Source of the DNA: Catellatospora sichuanensis
Lineage (GTDB): Bacteria > Actinomycetota > Actinomycetes > Mycobacteriales > Micromonosporaceae
Direction: 5' to 3'
NCBI RefSeq assembly: GCF_007483665.1
Contig: NZ_VIQO01000032.1
Location: forward strand, 1 to 64,000
Length of the DNA stretch: 64,000 nucleotides
Shown here: piece by piece, positions 17,355-26,589 of the stretch
How the letters are laid out: every line of letters starts with the position of its first letter
Position numbering within the stretch: position 1 is the stretch's first letter
The notes under the pieces: generated by a model
The model's input: only the letters and a program-made list of their open reading frames with translations
Databases searched by the model: none
What the model was told of the DNA's origin: nothing
Program-made: the position numbers and the translations under genes

Positions 17355-19049
17355 TTACCAGTTGGCCAGACGGTTCTTGATGCCGGCGTTGACTGCGTCC
17401 TCGTACACCTTGACGTCGACCTTGTGGATGGAGTCGACGTAGGCCTGCCAGTTCTTGTCGAAGTCGGCGGGCTTGCCGGCGATGATCTTCGGCAGGTTCT
17501 GCACGCTGGTGTCGGTCAGCTGCTGGTTGACCTGGTTGGCGCCGTCGGAGAGCTTGATGTTCCACGCCGGGTAGTACTTGGGGTTGTCCGGCACCTTGTT
17601 CATGAAGTCAAGCCAGGTCTTCTTGTTGCCGTACTTCGCCATGAAGTTCTTGTCGTAGTCGCTCAGCGTCGCGTAGAACTCGGCGGGCTGGTCGTCGGGG
17701 CTGTAGGCGTTGCCGTCGGAGAACTTGCCCTGGTGCTTGGGCAGCATGTCGAGCAGCGCGTCGAGACGGTTGTGGGAACGCCAGGTGATGTCCTTGTAGT
17801 TCTTCCGCTGCTGGTCCGTGCGGGAGAAGACGCCGTCGGCGCCGACCTGGTAGTCCTCGCCGGCGATGCCCCAGGAGAGCGTCTTCTGCCACTCCTCGCT
17901 GAGCATGGTGTCGAGGAACTTCAGTGCCTTCTTCGGCTGCTTGCTGGAGACCGAGACGCCGAACCCCTGGTTGATGTTCATGACGGCGCGGTCGGCGTAC
18001 CAGGGCGTCACCCCGTCGTAGACGGGCATGAGGGGCACGTAGGTGTTCTCGTCCTTGCCGGCGCTCTGCAGCGACTGGGTGGCGGTCCCGAAGTTCCAGC
18101 CCTGGTCGTGCATGCCGAGGACGGCGCCGGTGGCCAGCTTCGCGGTGTACTGGTCGAACGTCAGGGTGAAGGACTCGCGGTCGACGAGGCCCGCGTTGTA
18201 CTGCTGGTTGAGGACCTTGTAGAAGTTTTTCGCGACGTCCTTGTCGGCGTAGATCGACGCGTTGTTGTTGCTGTCGACGATGACGCCACCGTTGTTCGGG
18301 GAGCCTGTCAGCAGCGCCGGCGGGTTGGTCATGCCCCACTCACGGCCCTTGGACGCCAGAATCTCGAAGCCGACGGTGGGGGCGCCGTTGGTCTGGGGGT
18401 GCTTCGCCTTGTAGTCCGAGATGAGCTGGAAGTAGCGGTCGAGCGTCATGTTGCCGAGGTCCGGGTAGCCGGCGTCCGCGAGCACACGCTTCTGGATCCA
18501 GAACGCGGGACCGTAGTAGGTGCCGCCGGTGATGTCGCCGTAGAAGCGGTTGTAGTTCGGGAAGATGTACAGGCCCTTGTCCACCTCGTCGCCCGAGTAG
18601 CTCATCTTCTTGACGTCGTCCTTGACGTGCGCAGCGAGGTCGGGGTAGTGCCCCGTCGTCAGCATGTCGTCCAGGCGCCGGAGAGCGCCGCCCTCCAGGA
18701 AACGCTGCTTCAGGTCGCCGGTGCCGACGAGGTCGGGGTACTGACCGCCCGCGAGCATGACACCGATCTTCTGGTCCTCGTTGTCCGGCGTGACGATCTC
18801 GTACGTGAGGGTGACACCGAGCTTGTCCTTGAGCAGCTTGGTGATCTTGTTGTCGGGTGCCGGGGCCTGCTGGGCCGACGTGATCCAGACCGAGAGCGTC
18901 GTCGGGTTGCTGGGGCTCAGCGTTTCCGAGTCGTCCGCGCTTTCGTCCGACGTGCAGGCAGGCAGGGCGATCAGTGCCATGGCCGTGGCGGCCACGGTGA
19001 GCTGCCGCCCGGCCCGGCGCAGGCCGCCGAGTCTAAGGTTGCGCTTCAT
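17355..19049 (-). CDS. Extracellular solute-binding lipoprotein (LplA-like, CUT1)
   Basis: A 564-residue lipoprotein. The start ATG at 19049 has AAAGGAGAG just upstream. The N-terminus is basic, then hydrophobic (VAATAMALIALPAC), with lipobox LPAC and Cys near residue 27, followed by a Ser/Asp-rich linker. The mature part (TLSVWITSAQQAPAPDNKIT, then YDGVTPWYADRAVMNINQGF) is the large type found with LplB/YtcP permeases. It captures oligosaccharides outside the membrane. It is first in the minus-strand unit and an operator-like palindrome lies ~120 bp upstream. An upstream in-frame extension to 19616 is not coding. Confidence 0.9.
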   Translation of the reverse strand: MKRNLRLGGLRRAGRQLTVAATAMALIALPACTSDESADDSETLSPSNPTTLSVWITSAQQAPAPDNKITKLLKDKLGVTLTYEIVTPDNEDQKIGVMLAGGQYPDLVGTGDLKQRFLEGGALRRLDDMLTTGHYPDLAAHVKDDVKKMSYSGDEVDKGLYIFPNYNRFYGDITGGTYYGPAFWIQKRVLADAGYPDLGNMTLDRYFQLISDYKAKHPQTNGAPTVGFEILASKGREWGMTNPPALLTGSPNNGGVIVDSNNNASIYADKDVAKNFYKVLNQQYNAGLVDRESFTLTFDQYTAKLATGAVLGMHDQGWNFGTATQSLQSAGKDENTYVPLMPVYDGVTPWYADRAVMNINQGFGVSVSSKQPKKALKFLDTMLSEEWQKTLSWGIAGEDYQVGADGVFSRTDQQRKNYKDITWRSHNRLDALLDMLPKHQGKFSDGNAYSPDDQPAEFYATLSDYDKNFMAKYGNKKTWLDFMNKVPDNPKYYPAWNIKLSDGANQVNQQLTDTSVQNLPKIIAGKPADFDKNWQAYVDSIHKVDVKVYEDAVNAGIKNRLANW

Positions 19050-19168
19050 GTCTCTCCTTTCGGAACTGTCCGGACGTCTCTGCTGTGAGAAAACTGTCCG
19101 GGCGATGTTGACCGGAAGCTGTGCGCTGCGGACGCGAAATTCGGCCTCGCGTCTTAACCGCGGCGTGA

Positions 19169-19181
19169 TTTTAGCGATAAA
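19169..19181. promoter_or_regulatory. LacI-type operator, transporter side
   Basis: TTTTAGCGATAAA: 10 of 12 positions of TTTAGCGATAAA are palindromic, with a central CG as in LacI-family operators. It lies between the binding-protein start and the divergent lacI gene, in the expected promoter zone. It is similar to the second site at 19807-19820. Confidence 0.55.
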
Positions 19182-19806
19182 GTAGAGAGGCGATCGAGTT
19201 CCGTCAAGCCCCGCGCACGAACCGAGACTCCGCCGTGACGTCCCGGTCCACACGCAAGGAGCCGCATGCGCCACACCCTCCGGAACGACGCCCTGTCGGC
19301 GTACAGGTCGGCGTGGGCAGGTAGGTACGGCTGAACGTATCCAGCTCGCCGTACGCGATCGATCTCGCAGCGCGACTGTCTGTTCACTTTGGCCACTTCG
19401 GCGGTGGCGGTGGTAGGCCGAAGTCACGGCGAAAGGGATGGGCTCGATCGAGGGATACCCCGTCGTCGGCCTTCCAGGGCGGGCATGGCCAGCCGAATCC
19501 TGCCGGCATTGCCCGCCGGATGGACATCGGGAAAGGCACGCGGACTGCGCGTCCGGGGCGGTGACGCCGCCGATCTCGAGTGGCGGGACAGGGTGCTGTC
19601 GACCATGATGCTTCACGCCTTGGCGACGCGTGAGGTGACCATCGACGTGCCCGGAGACGGGCAGGTGCGCATCAGGCGCAGGGTGTCGCTGCAGGCCGGC
19701 GCGACGGTGACCGTGGTGGCGCCGTAGGCGTGGGATGGTGCCGCACCCTCACATGGTCAGCAGAAGCTCGCCCCGTCAGGCGAGGTGGACCACTTGCCAA
19801 GCCGCA
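19182..19806. other. Divergent intergenic region with a possible gene remnant
   Basis: About 625 bp. Near 19545-19727 a plus-strand frame reads DLEWRDRVLSTMMLHALATR, then VTIDVPGDGQVRIRRR, and ends in TVTVVAP. It looks like the C-terminal strand-rich end of some larger protein. It has no start or partner and I treat it as debris. Promoters for both directions should lie at the two ends. Confidence 0.35.
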
Positions 19807-19820
19807 TTTTATCGATAATA
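19807..19820. promoter_or_regulatory. LacI-type operator, autoregulatory side
   Basis: TTTTATCGATAATA contains the perfect palindrome TTATCGATAA (19809-19818), about 90 bp before the lacI start. The shared TTWNCGATAA core with the site at 19169 suggests one regulator controls both directions. Confidence 0.6.
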
Positions 19821-19906
19821 TGACGGCACCCCGCGGTATGTCCGAGCCGCGAGCCTCTCGTCAGAGGTTGCTGGGCTGGCAGAACGTCGCGGACAGGAGG
19901 ATACAC

Positions 19907-20917
19907 ATGGCGAGGGTGACGATGGCGGATGTCGCCCGTGAGGCGGGCGTGTCGACCATGACCGTGTCGAACGTCCTCAACGAGCGCCTCCCGGTCAACG
20001 AGCCGACGCGTGCCCGCGTCATGGCCGCCGTCGCGGCTCTAGGGTACGAGGTCAACCTGACCGCGCGACACCTGCGCGCGGGACGGACCGACACCGTCGC
20101 CTTCATCGTGCCCAGCTTCCACGACTACTTCGGTGAGATCGCAGACAAGATCGCGCCGCTGATCGAGGCCGACGGGCGGCACCTCGTCCTCGAGCGGACG
20201 AGCGCCAGCCCGGAGCATGAGATGGCGGCGCTGAGCGTCGCGCGACTCCAGTACTACGACGGCGTCCTGCTGTCCGTCGCCGGCCTCGACCGCGACCAGC
20301 TGGACCGCGTGCGCACGCCCAAGCCGATCGTGCTGCTCGGCGAGCGCGACGTGCCCGACCGCTTCAACCACGTGCGGCTGGCGAACGAAGAGGGCGCCCG
20401 CCTCGCGACGGCGCACATGATCGAGCACGGCTCGCGACGCATCCTTGCGCTGGGCTGCACGTTCGACACCGCGCACATGATGTCGTCGGACCGCCGCGCT
20501 GGCTGGGAGCGCGCACTTCGCGATGCCGGCCTCGATGTCGACGCACGCCATGTGGTGCCCGTCTCCACCTACACGTCGGCGGCCGGACGCGATGCCCTGC
20601 TCGACGTCATCGCGTCCGGTCTGCCCTTCGACGGCGTCTTCGCCGTCACCGACGTCATCGCGCTCGGCGCGATCGCGGCCCTGGCAGAGAGCGGGCTTCG
20701 GGTGCCCGTCGACGTCCAGCTCGCCGGGTTCGACAACCTCGACATGGCGAACTTCGTCCCGCCCGGCCTCACCTCCGTCGACGCGGACCATGAAGGTGTC
20801 GCCGAGACCGCGGTGGGTCTGCTGCGCCGGCAGATGGCGGGCTGGACCGGCCCGGCCGAGCACGTCGTCGCGCCCGTCAGCCTCGTGGTGCGTGGCTCCA
20901 CCCGCGGTGGCGCCTAG
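19907..20917 (+). CDS. LacI-family transcriptional repressor
   Basis: A 336-residue regulator. The start at 19907 (MARVTMADVAREAGVSTMTV) has AGGAGG eight bases upstream. Residues 6-25 are the LacI helix-turn-helix, followed by the hinge (LRAGRTDTVAFIVPSF) and a periplasmic-binding-like sensor domain. Residues FAVTDVIALGAIAALAESGL and LAGFDNLDMA are typical of the effector/dimer core. It sits between the transporter unit and the plus-strand glycosidases, and both flanks carry TTWNCGATAA palindromes. It most likely represses import and hydrolysis until an arabinose- or xylose-type sugar binds. Confidence 0.9.
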   Translation: MARVTMADVAREAGVSTMTVSNVLNERLPVNEPTRARVMAAVAALGYEVNLTARHLRAGRTDTVAFIVPSFHDYFGEIADKIAPLIEADGRHLVLERTSASPEHEMAALSVARLQYYDGVLLSVAGLDRDQLDRVRTPKPIVLLGERDVPDRFNHVRLANEEGARLATAHMIEHGSRRILALGCTFDTAHMMSSDRRAGWERALRDAGLDVDARHVVPVSTYTSAAGRDALLDVIASGLPFDGVFAVTDVIALGAIAALAESGLRVPVDVQLAGFDNLDMANFVPPGLTSVDADHEGVAETAVGLLRRQMAGWTGPAEHVVAPVSLVVRGSTRGGA

Positions 20918-21066
20918 GGCCGTGCACTCACGCGCGGAACGCCGCGCGCCCCTCTAGCCCGGTTCGGTCGAAGGGAACCAAGCTGTGAGCACCTCTGCGC
21001 GCACGTCCGCCTTGCGCGCCGGCGTGTACGCCGGTCCGCCGAGGCGGCGGATCGGCTCTGCCCTCT

Positions 21067-21120
21067 TGCTGCGCAGGAGCTCCGTTTCCTCTCCGGCCTG
21101 AAGGCCGGAGTATCCACGGA
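21067..21120. repeat. Leader hairpin repeat, copy 1 (IS200/IS605-type remnant?)
   Basis: A 54-bp block nearly identical to 24613-24666. It contains the perfect hairpin CTCCGGCCTGAAGGCCGGAG (21091-21110) and ends ~10 bases before the GH51 start. The same hairpin type is found at the 3' end of actinobacterial tnpB elements, where the reverse strand encodes [10 protein letters not shown], as it does here. It now forms the 5' leader of GH51. Confidence 0.65.
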
Positions 21121-21129
21121 AGGAATCTG

Positions 21130-22656
21130 ATGACGACGAGCACGATCGCAGTGATCGACCTCGACCTGCCCGGCGCCACGATCAGCCGGCACGTGTACGG
21201 GCACTTCGCCGAGCACCTGGGGCGGTGCATCTACGGCGGGTTCTGGGTGGGCGAGGACTCGCCGGTCGCGAACGTGCGGGGCATCCGCTCGGACGTGGTC
21301 GAGGCGTTGCGGGCAATCTCGATCCCGAACCTGCGCTGGCCGGGCGGCTGCTTCGCCGACGACTACCACTGGCGTGACGGCGTCGGCCCGCGCGAGAGCC
21401 GCCCGCGGATGGTCAACTCGCACTGGGGCGACGTGGTGGAGGACAACGCGTTCGGCACGCACGAGTTCATGGACCTGTGCGAGCTGCTCGGTGCGGACCC
21501 GTACGTGTCGGGGAACGTGGGGTCCGGGTCGGTGGCGGAGATGTCGGAGTGGGTGGAGTACCTGACCCGGGCGGACGACTCACCGATGGCGGCGCTGCGG
21601 CGGGCGAACGGGCGCGAGCAGCCGTGGCGGGTGCCGTTCTGGGGACTGGGCAACGAGGCGTGGGGCTGCGGCGGCAACCTGCGCGCCGAACAGTTCGCGT
21701 CGCTGGCCCGGCAGTACGCCACCTACTGCCGCAACCACGGCGGCAACCTGCTGTACCGGATCGCGGCGGGCGCGAACGAGGCCGACCTGCACTGGACCGA
21801 GACGCTCATGCGCTCGTTCGACGACCTGGCAGCGGACCGAGCCGGTTCGGCGGGCCCGTTCCAGGCCGTGTCGCTGCACTACTACACGATGGCCGGGCCG
21901 TGGTCGGACAAGGGCGACGCCACCGGGTTCAGCACGGACCAGTGGTACGTGACCATGGCCCGCGCCCGGCGCATGGAAGAGCTGCTCACCCGGCACTCCA
22001 CGGTCATGGACCGCTACGACCCGCACCGCAAGGTCGGCCTGGTCGTGGACGAGTGGGGCACGTGGTGGAACGTGGAGAAGGGCACCAACCCCGGGTTCCT
22101 GTACCAGCAGAACACGCTGCGCGACGCCCTGGTCGCCTCCGTGCACTTCGACGCGTTCCACCGTCACGCCGAGCGCGTGGTCATGGCGAACATCGCCCAG
22201 ACCGTCAACGTGCTGCAGGCCATGATCCTCACCGACCCCGACAGCGGGGCGCTCGTGCTCACCCCGACGTACCACGTCTTCGCCATGAACACCGGCCATC
22301 ACGACGGCGCCGCCCTCGCGGTGCACCTGCGCGGCGTCGAGACTCGCGCCGTCGGCGCGACCGAGCTGCCGCTCGTCTCGGCGTCCGCGTCGGTCAAGGG
22401 CGACACCGCCCTGGTCTCGCTGTCCAACCTCGACGCCGAGACGGACCGCACCCTCGTCCTGGACCTGCGCGGCCGCGATGTCGTCGGGCACACCGCGCGG
22501 GTGCTGACCGCCAAGGCGCTCGACGCGCACAACACTCCCGAACAGCTCGACGCCGTCGCCCCTACCGACCATGCCGGCGTGCACCCCCACCCCCGGGGGC
22601 TCGAGGTCGAGCTGCCTGCCCACTGCTACGTCACCGTGGCGCTCGAGCTGCGCTGA
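21130..22656 (+). CDS. GH51 alpha-L-arabinofuranosidase
   Basis: A 508-residue intracellular enzyme. The barrel carries [20 protein letters not shown], acid/base E176 in [13 protein letters not shown] and nucleophile E308 in [11 protein letters not shown], the exact GH51 pattern. A C-terminal beta-sandwich follows, ending [11 protein letters not shown]. It removes L-arabinose from arabinoxylan or arabinan oligosaccharides. GGAAGG lies seven bases before the ATG, just after the hairpin repeat. Its TGA overlaps the GH43 ATG by one base (TGATG), so the two are translationally coupled. Confidence 0.95.
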   Translation: MTTSTIAVIDLDLPGATISRHVYGHFAEHLGRCIYGGFWVGEDSPVANVRGIRSDVVEALRAISIPNLRWPGGCFADDYHWRDGVGPRESRPRMVNSHWGDVVEDNAFGTHEFMDLCELLGADPYVSGNVGSGSVAEMSEWVEYLTRADDSPMAALRRANGREQPWRVPFWGLGNEAWGCGGNLRAEQFASLARQYATYCRNHGGNLLYRIAAGANEADLHWTETLMRSFDDLAADRAGSAGPFQAVSLHYYTMAGPWSDKGDATGFSTDQWYVTMARARRMEELLTRHSTVMDRYDPHRKVGLVVDEWGTWWNVEKGTNPGFLYQQNTLRDALVASVHFDAFHRHAERVVMANIAQTVNVLQAMILTDPDSGALVLTPTYHVFAMNTGHHDGAALAVHLRGVETRAVGATELPLVSASASVKGDTALVSLSNLDAETDRTLVLDLRGRDVVGHTARVLTAKALDAHNTPEQLDAVAPTDHAGVHPHPRGLEVELPAHCYVTVALELR

Positions 22657-24356
22657 TGGACCGACCGGAGGTGAACATCCGCGACGGCGGGGCGCGGGCA
22701 GACGTCACCAACCCCGTCATCTTCGCGGACGTGCCCGACCCGGACGTCATCTTCGACGGCCGGTACTACTACATGGTCAGCACGACCATGTACTTCGCGC
22801 CGAGCGTCCCGATCATGCGCTCGGGCGACCTGGTGCACTGGTCCATCGCCGGGTACACCGCGGCGATCCTCGACGACACGGACGCGCTGGCGCTGCGCAA
22901 CGGCCAGGACGCGTACGGCCAGGGCAGCTGGGCAGCGAGCATCAGGTTCCATGACGGGACCTACTACGTGTCGGTCGGCAGCCTCACCACGCAGCAGACG
23001 TACGTCTACTCGACTCCCAACATCGAGCACGGGCCGTGGACCAGGTCGGTGCTCGACGGGTACGCCCACGATCAGTCGCTGCTGTTCGACGGCGACGACG
23101 TCTGGCTTGTCTACGGTGGCGGGTCGATCGACCTGCGCAGGCTGCGGCGGCACGACGACGGGACCCTTGCCTGGGGCGGCCCGGCGGCCCGGCTCGTCGA
23201 GGACGCCAACGTCGACCAGACCAGCGGACTGAACGCCGAGGGCGCGCACGCGTACAAGATCGGGGACTACTACTACGTCTTCATGATCGAGTGGCCGTCG
23301 GGTGGCATCCGCCAGGAGGTGCTGTGGCGGTCGACGTCGCTGACGCCGCAGTCGGCCGGCGGCGTGTGGGAGGGCCGGGTCGTGCTCAGCCAGGGCGTGA
23401 CGGTCGGGGGCCGACCCGGAACCGGCGTCGCCCAGGGAGGAGTCGTTCAGACATCCGACGGACAGTGGTACGCCATGCTGTTCCAGGACGAGGGCCCGCT
23501 GGGTCGTGCGCCTCAGCTCATTGGCGTGACCTGGGACGACGATGGGTGGCCGGTGTTCGCTCTCCATCCGCAAGCGCCCGCGGCGGCCGCACGGACGGCC
23601 GGTGACGGGGCCGCCGTCGTCGCCTCGGACGACTTCGACAACCTCCTCGAGCGCGCGGGCCACTGGAACACGGCCAACGCGGACCTCCTGGCAGAGTCCG
23701 CCGAGAACGCATGGAACGGGTCGGACCTGGGGCTCCAGTGGCAGTGGAACCACAACCCGGACAACCGGTTCTGGTCGCTCACCGAGCGGCCCGGACACCT
23801 GCGGCTGACCACGGGCAGCGTCGCGTCGAGCATCCTCGATGCGCGCAACACGCTCACCCAACGCACGCTCGGACCCGCGAGCTCCGGCGCCATCTCGCTG
23901 GACGTCTCGCACATGAAGGACGGGGACGTCGCAGGCATCTCCGCCTACCAGCGCAAGTACGGATACATCGCCGTGACGATGGAGGGCGGGACCAAGAGCC
24001 TGGTGATGCGCCGGGCGGGCGGCGACGGCGTCATCGCCTTCACCAGCGCACCGGTGCCGCTGCGGGCGGACGTCGTCTACCTGCGCGCTGACGTCGACTT
24101 CCGGGATGCCGTCGATACGGCGTCGTTCGCGTACTCGTACGACTGCAGCAACTGGACGCGGCTGGGCGACACCCTGCGGATGCAATACGACCTCGCGCAC
24201 TTCACCGGGTACCGGTTCGCCCTCTTCAACTACGCCACTGCCGAGCCCGGAGGCTACGTCGACGTGGACTGGTTCCGTGTCAGCGACCCCACCGGGCTCG
24301 CAAGCCCTACTCACCGACGGAGCGAAGGAGCTGTTCTTGACATCTCCCCCAGCTGA
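22656..24356 (+). CDS. GH43 beta-xylosidase / arabinofuranosidase with C-terminal sandwich
   Basis: A 566-residue enzyme. The five-bladed propeller has the three GH43 acids: base D28 in DVPDPDVIF, pKa-setting D139 in YAHDQSLLF, and acid E195 in GLNAEGAHAYK. Residues ~330-555 are a concanavalin-like beta-sandwich typical of two-domain GH43 xylosidases. No signal peptide. The start overlaps the GH51 stop. The last seven codons (VLDISPS) and the stop lie inside an IS605-type terminal hairpin, so the natural C-terminus was replaced by insertion. The loss seems slight because the sandwich ends before it. Exact specificity is not decidable here. Confidence 0.9.
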   Translation: MDRPEVNIRDGGARADVTNPVIFADVPDPDVIFDGRYYYMVSTTMYFAPSVPIMRSGDLVHWSIAGYTAAILDDTDALALRNGQDAYGQGSWAASIRFHDGTYYVSVGSLTTQQTYVYSTPNIEHGPWTRSVLDGYAHDQSLLFDGDDVWLVYGGGSIDLRRLRRHDDGTLAWGGPAARLVEDANVDQTSGLNAEGAHAYKIGDYYYVFMIEWPSGGIRQEVLWRSTSLTPQSAGGVWEGRVVLSQGVTVGGRPGTGVAQGGVVQTSDGQWYAMLFQDEGPLGRAPQLIGVTWDDDGWPVFALHPQAPAAAARTAGDGAAVVASDDFDNLLERAGHWNTANADLLAESAENAWNGSDLGLQWQWNHNPDNRFWSLTERPGHLRLTTGSVASSILDARNTLTQRTLGPASSGAISLDVSHMKDGDVAGISAYQRKYGYIAVTMEGGTKSLVMRRAGGDGVIAFTSAPVPLRADVVYLRADVDFRDAVDTASFAYSYDCSNWTRLGDTLRMQYDLAHFTGYRFALFNYATAEPGGYVDVDWFRVSDPTGLASPTHRRSEGAVLDISPS

Positions 24357-24666
24357 AGCAGGGGGATTCGACCCTCGCGGGTTGAACTTTCTGCTTCGCA
24401 GCCCGTTGCCGACCTGGGTTACCAGCAAGGAGCGGTGGGCCGCTCATCGGTCTTACACAAGCTCCACAGACCTGACTTCCCGCCAGCCCGGCGGTAGGCC
24501 CGGCCGGCTTGGTTTTCGCCGGCCAGGCCACAACAAATTAGCACACCTGTCCACTTGTGCGACACCGGCGTACGCCGGATTCGCCTTGGCGGCGAACCGC
24601 CTTTTCCTGCCCTGCTCCGCAGGAGTTCCGTTTCCTCTCCGGCCTGAAGGCCGGAGTACCCACGGA
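24337..24666 (-). mobile_element. Decayed IS200/IS605-type (tnpB) right-end remnant
   Basis: Read on the minus strand, the block begins with the [10 protein letters not shown]-encoding hairpin (24637-24656). It passes through ~250 bp of structured but non-coding sequence and ends with GAATCCCCCTGCTTCAGCTG-GGGGAGATGTCAA. That closing hairpin plus TTGACAT at 24337 is the usual right end of actinobacterial IS605-group elements, which also specifies the 3' end of the TnpB guide RNA. No tnpB catalytic part remains. It separates GH43 from GH39 and supplies the GH39 leader (54-bp repeat copy 2 at 24613-24666). Confidence 0.6.
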
Positions 24667-24674
24667 GGCATTCG

Positions 24675-26369
24675 ATGACTGAGCAGGCGACGTCAGCCCT
24701 GCTGATCGACGGACAGGAACCCGCCGAGGTGCGGCTGCATCATGTGTGGAACGAGTGCGTCGGTGCTGGCCGCGCGAATGAGGCGTTGCGGGCGGACTGG
24801 CAGGCGCACTTCCGCGAGGCCGTCCAGGTGCTGGGCGCCCGGCACGTGCGCTTCCACGGCCTGTTCCACGACGACATGTTCGTCTACCGGACGGACAACG
24901 GCGGCGGCTTCGGCCCGAACCAGCCGCTGCCCGAGCCGGTCTACACGTTCGCATATGTCGACAAGGTGTTCGACGCAATCCTCGACGCGGGCGCCCGCCC
25001 GTTCGTGGAGCTCGGGTTCATGCCGCGCGAGCTCGCCACCCAGACCGAGACGCTGTTCTGGTGGAAGGCGCACTGCAGCCCGCCCAAGGAGATGGGCCAA
25101 TGGGTCGCGCTGGTCGACGCCACCGTGCGGCACTGGATCGAGCGGTACGGCATCGACGAGGTGCGGCGGTGGCCGTTCGAGGTGTGGAACGAGCCGAACC
25201 TCGTGCCCAACTTCTGGACCGGGACGCGCACCGAGTACTTCGAGCTATACGAGGCCACGGCGCGCGCGATCAAGGCCATCGACCCCCGGCTGCGGGTCGG
25301 CGGCCCGTCGACGAGCGTGTTCGTCCCCGACGCCCGTTACTCCGGAGAGACCCACGACCCGTCGCTCGAGGTCGAGACCGCGGTGGCCACCGACCCCGAC
25401 GAGCTCGACTGGCAGCCGGTGTGGATCCACGAGCTGATCGAGTACTGCGCGCAGCGCGGGCTGCCGATCGACTTCCTCTCCACCCACCTGTATCCGACCG
25501 ACTACGCGGCGGACTCCCTGGGCAACCTCAAAGCGATCACGCGCCAGAAGGACGCCACGTACGTCGACCTGCAGGTCCTGCGCACGATCATCGAGAACAG
25601 CCCGTACCCGGATGCCGAGCTGCACATCACCGAGTGGTCGACCTCGCCGTCGAGCCGCGACGCGATCCACGACACGCTCTTCGCCGCCGCGTACATCGTC
25701 CGGGCGTTCCTCAAGGGCGCGCCGCTGGCCGACTCGATCTCCTACTGGACCTTCACCGACGTGTTCGAGGAGGGCGGCGGCGGCATCGGCCCCTTCCACG
25801 GAGGCTTCGGGTTCGTTAACGAGAACGGCCTGCACAAGCCGACGTTCCACGCGATGGCCATGCTCCACCGCCTCGGTGACCGCCTCCTGGCCGAGCTGCC
25901 CGACGGCGCCATCACCCGCTCGTCCGCGACGGGTGACGTGTCGGCCATCTTCTACAACTACCCCGCCGATATGGGCACGACGGGGCTCGCGTCCCGCAAC
26001 GGCTACGCCGAGACGCGAGCCCTCGCCGAGATGGGCCCCGAGCGCCGCGTCCGGCACCGGGTCGAGGGACTGCGCCCGGGCACCGAGCTCACCGTGGAGA
26101 TCCTCGACTGGGAGCACGGGAACGTCGCCGAGGCCTGGTACCAGATGGGCGCCCCGCTCAACATCACGCGGGAACAGACCGCCGAGCTGCGCCACGTCGC
26201 CGACGGCCTCCACCGCAGCACGCTGACCGTCGGCGACGACGGCGTTCTCGACATCGACCTCACGCTGCCCGCCTGGGCGGTCGCCTCGGTCGCGCCGACG
26301 CTTGCCCGCGCCGCTGCTTGCCGCATTCCAGGAGCTCTTCGACCACGAGGAGGGTCTATTCGGCACTGA
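24675..26369 (+). CDS. GH39 beta-xylosidase
   Basis: A 564-residue enzyme. Residues ~20-340 form the GH39 barrel: VRFHGLFHDDMFVYR, acid/base E173 in FEVWNEPNL, and nucleophile E320 in LHITEWSTSPSSRD, with WTFTDVFEE nearby. C-terminal beta-strands follow to about residue 545. The last ~20 residues (ACRIPGALRPRGGS) look like read-through into non-coding DNA and are unlike family ends. GGAGG lies seven bases before the ATG, directly after the leader repeat. It is cytoplasmic and would remove xylose from non-reducing ends alongside GH43 and GH120. Confidence 0.9.
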   Translation: MTEQATSALLIDGQEPAEVRLHHVWNECVGAGRANEALRADWQAHFREAVQVLGARHVRFHGLFHDDMFVYRTDNGGGFGPNQPLPEPVYTFAYVDKVFDAILDAGARPFVELGFMPRELATQTETLFWWKAHCSPPKEMGQWVALVDATVRHWIERYGIDEVRRWPFEVWNEPNLVPNFWTGTRTEYFELYEATARAIKAIDPRLRVGGPSTSVFVPDARYSGETHDPSLEVETAVATDPDELDWQPVWIHELIEYCAQRGLPIDFLSTHLYPTDYAADSLGNLKAITRQKDATYVDLQVLRTIIENSPYPDAELHITEWSTSPSSRDAIHDTLFAAAYIVRAFLKGAPLADSISYWTFTDVFEEGGGGIGPFHGGFGFVNENGLHKPTFHAMAMLHRLGDRLLAELPDGAITRSSATGDVSAIFYNYPADMGTTGLASRNGYAETRALAEMGPERRVRHRVEGLRPGTELTVEILDWEHGNVAEAWYQMGAPLNITREQTAELRHVADGLHRSTLTVGDDGVLDIDLTLPAWAVASVAPTLARAAACRIPGALRPRGGSIRH

Positions 26370-26486
26370 GGACGCGTACATGTGCAAGTACACCGACGAC
26401 GGTGCCTACTGGTGCGGATTGGACATGCCGCACGTCACCACAGGGTTGGCAACGTCGCCAACTAGAGGGCGCGCGGAATCATATGT
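26370..26486. other. Short spacer after GH39
   Basis: About 117 bp. A frame overlapping the GH39 end reads FQELFDHEEGLFGTEDAYM and CKYTDDGAYWCGLDMP, which looks coding-like but has no supported start or end. It may be a gene fragment. Confidence 0.3.
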
Positions 26487-26589
26487 TGTCCATTTTGGCA
26501 TGATGCGATCCGCTACGCTGAATGCGGTATGTGCCGTGAACTGGGTGAACGTGGTGCCGGAATGGTGCAATCACAGACCCCTTGACCGG
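26487..26589 (+). repeat. ~103-bp diverged direct repeat, copy B
   Basis: Partner of 8798-8900. Here it runs directly into the short-chain dehydrogenase frame. The TGA of GAGMVQSQTP overlaps a TTG that would start MTGKTAFISG if one extra G (near 26588) were removed, which suggests a coupled upstream frame in the ancestral locus. Confidence 0.65.

Noticed and set aside
24337-24666. An active TnpB guide-RNA locus
   Set aside because: No TnpB RuvC-like coding sequence remains, and only the right-end structures are visible.
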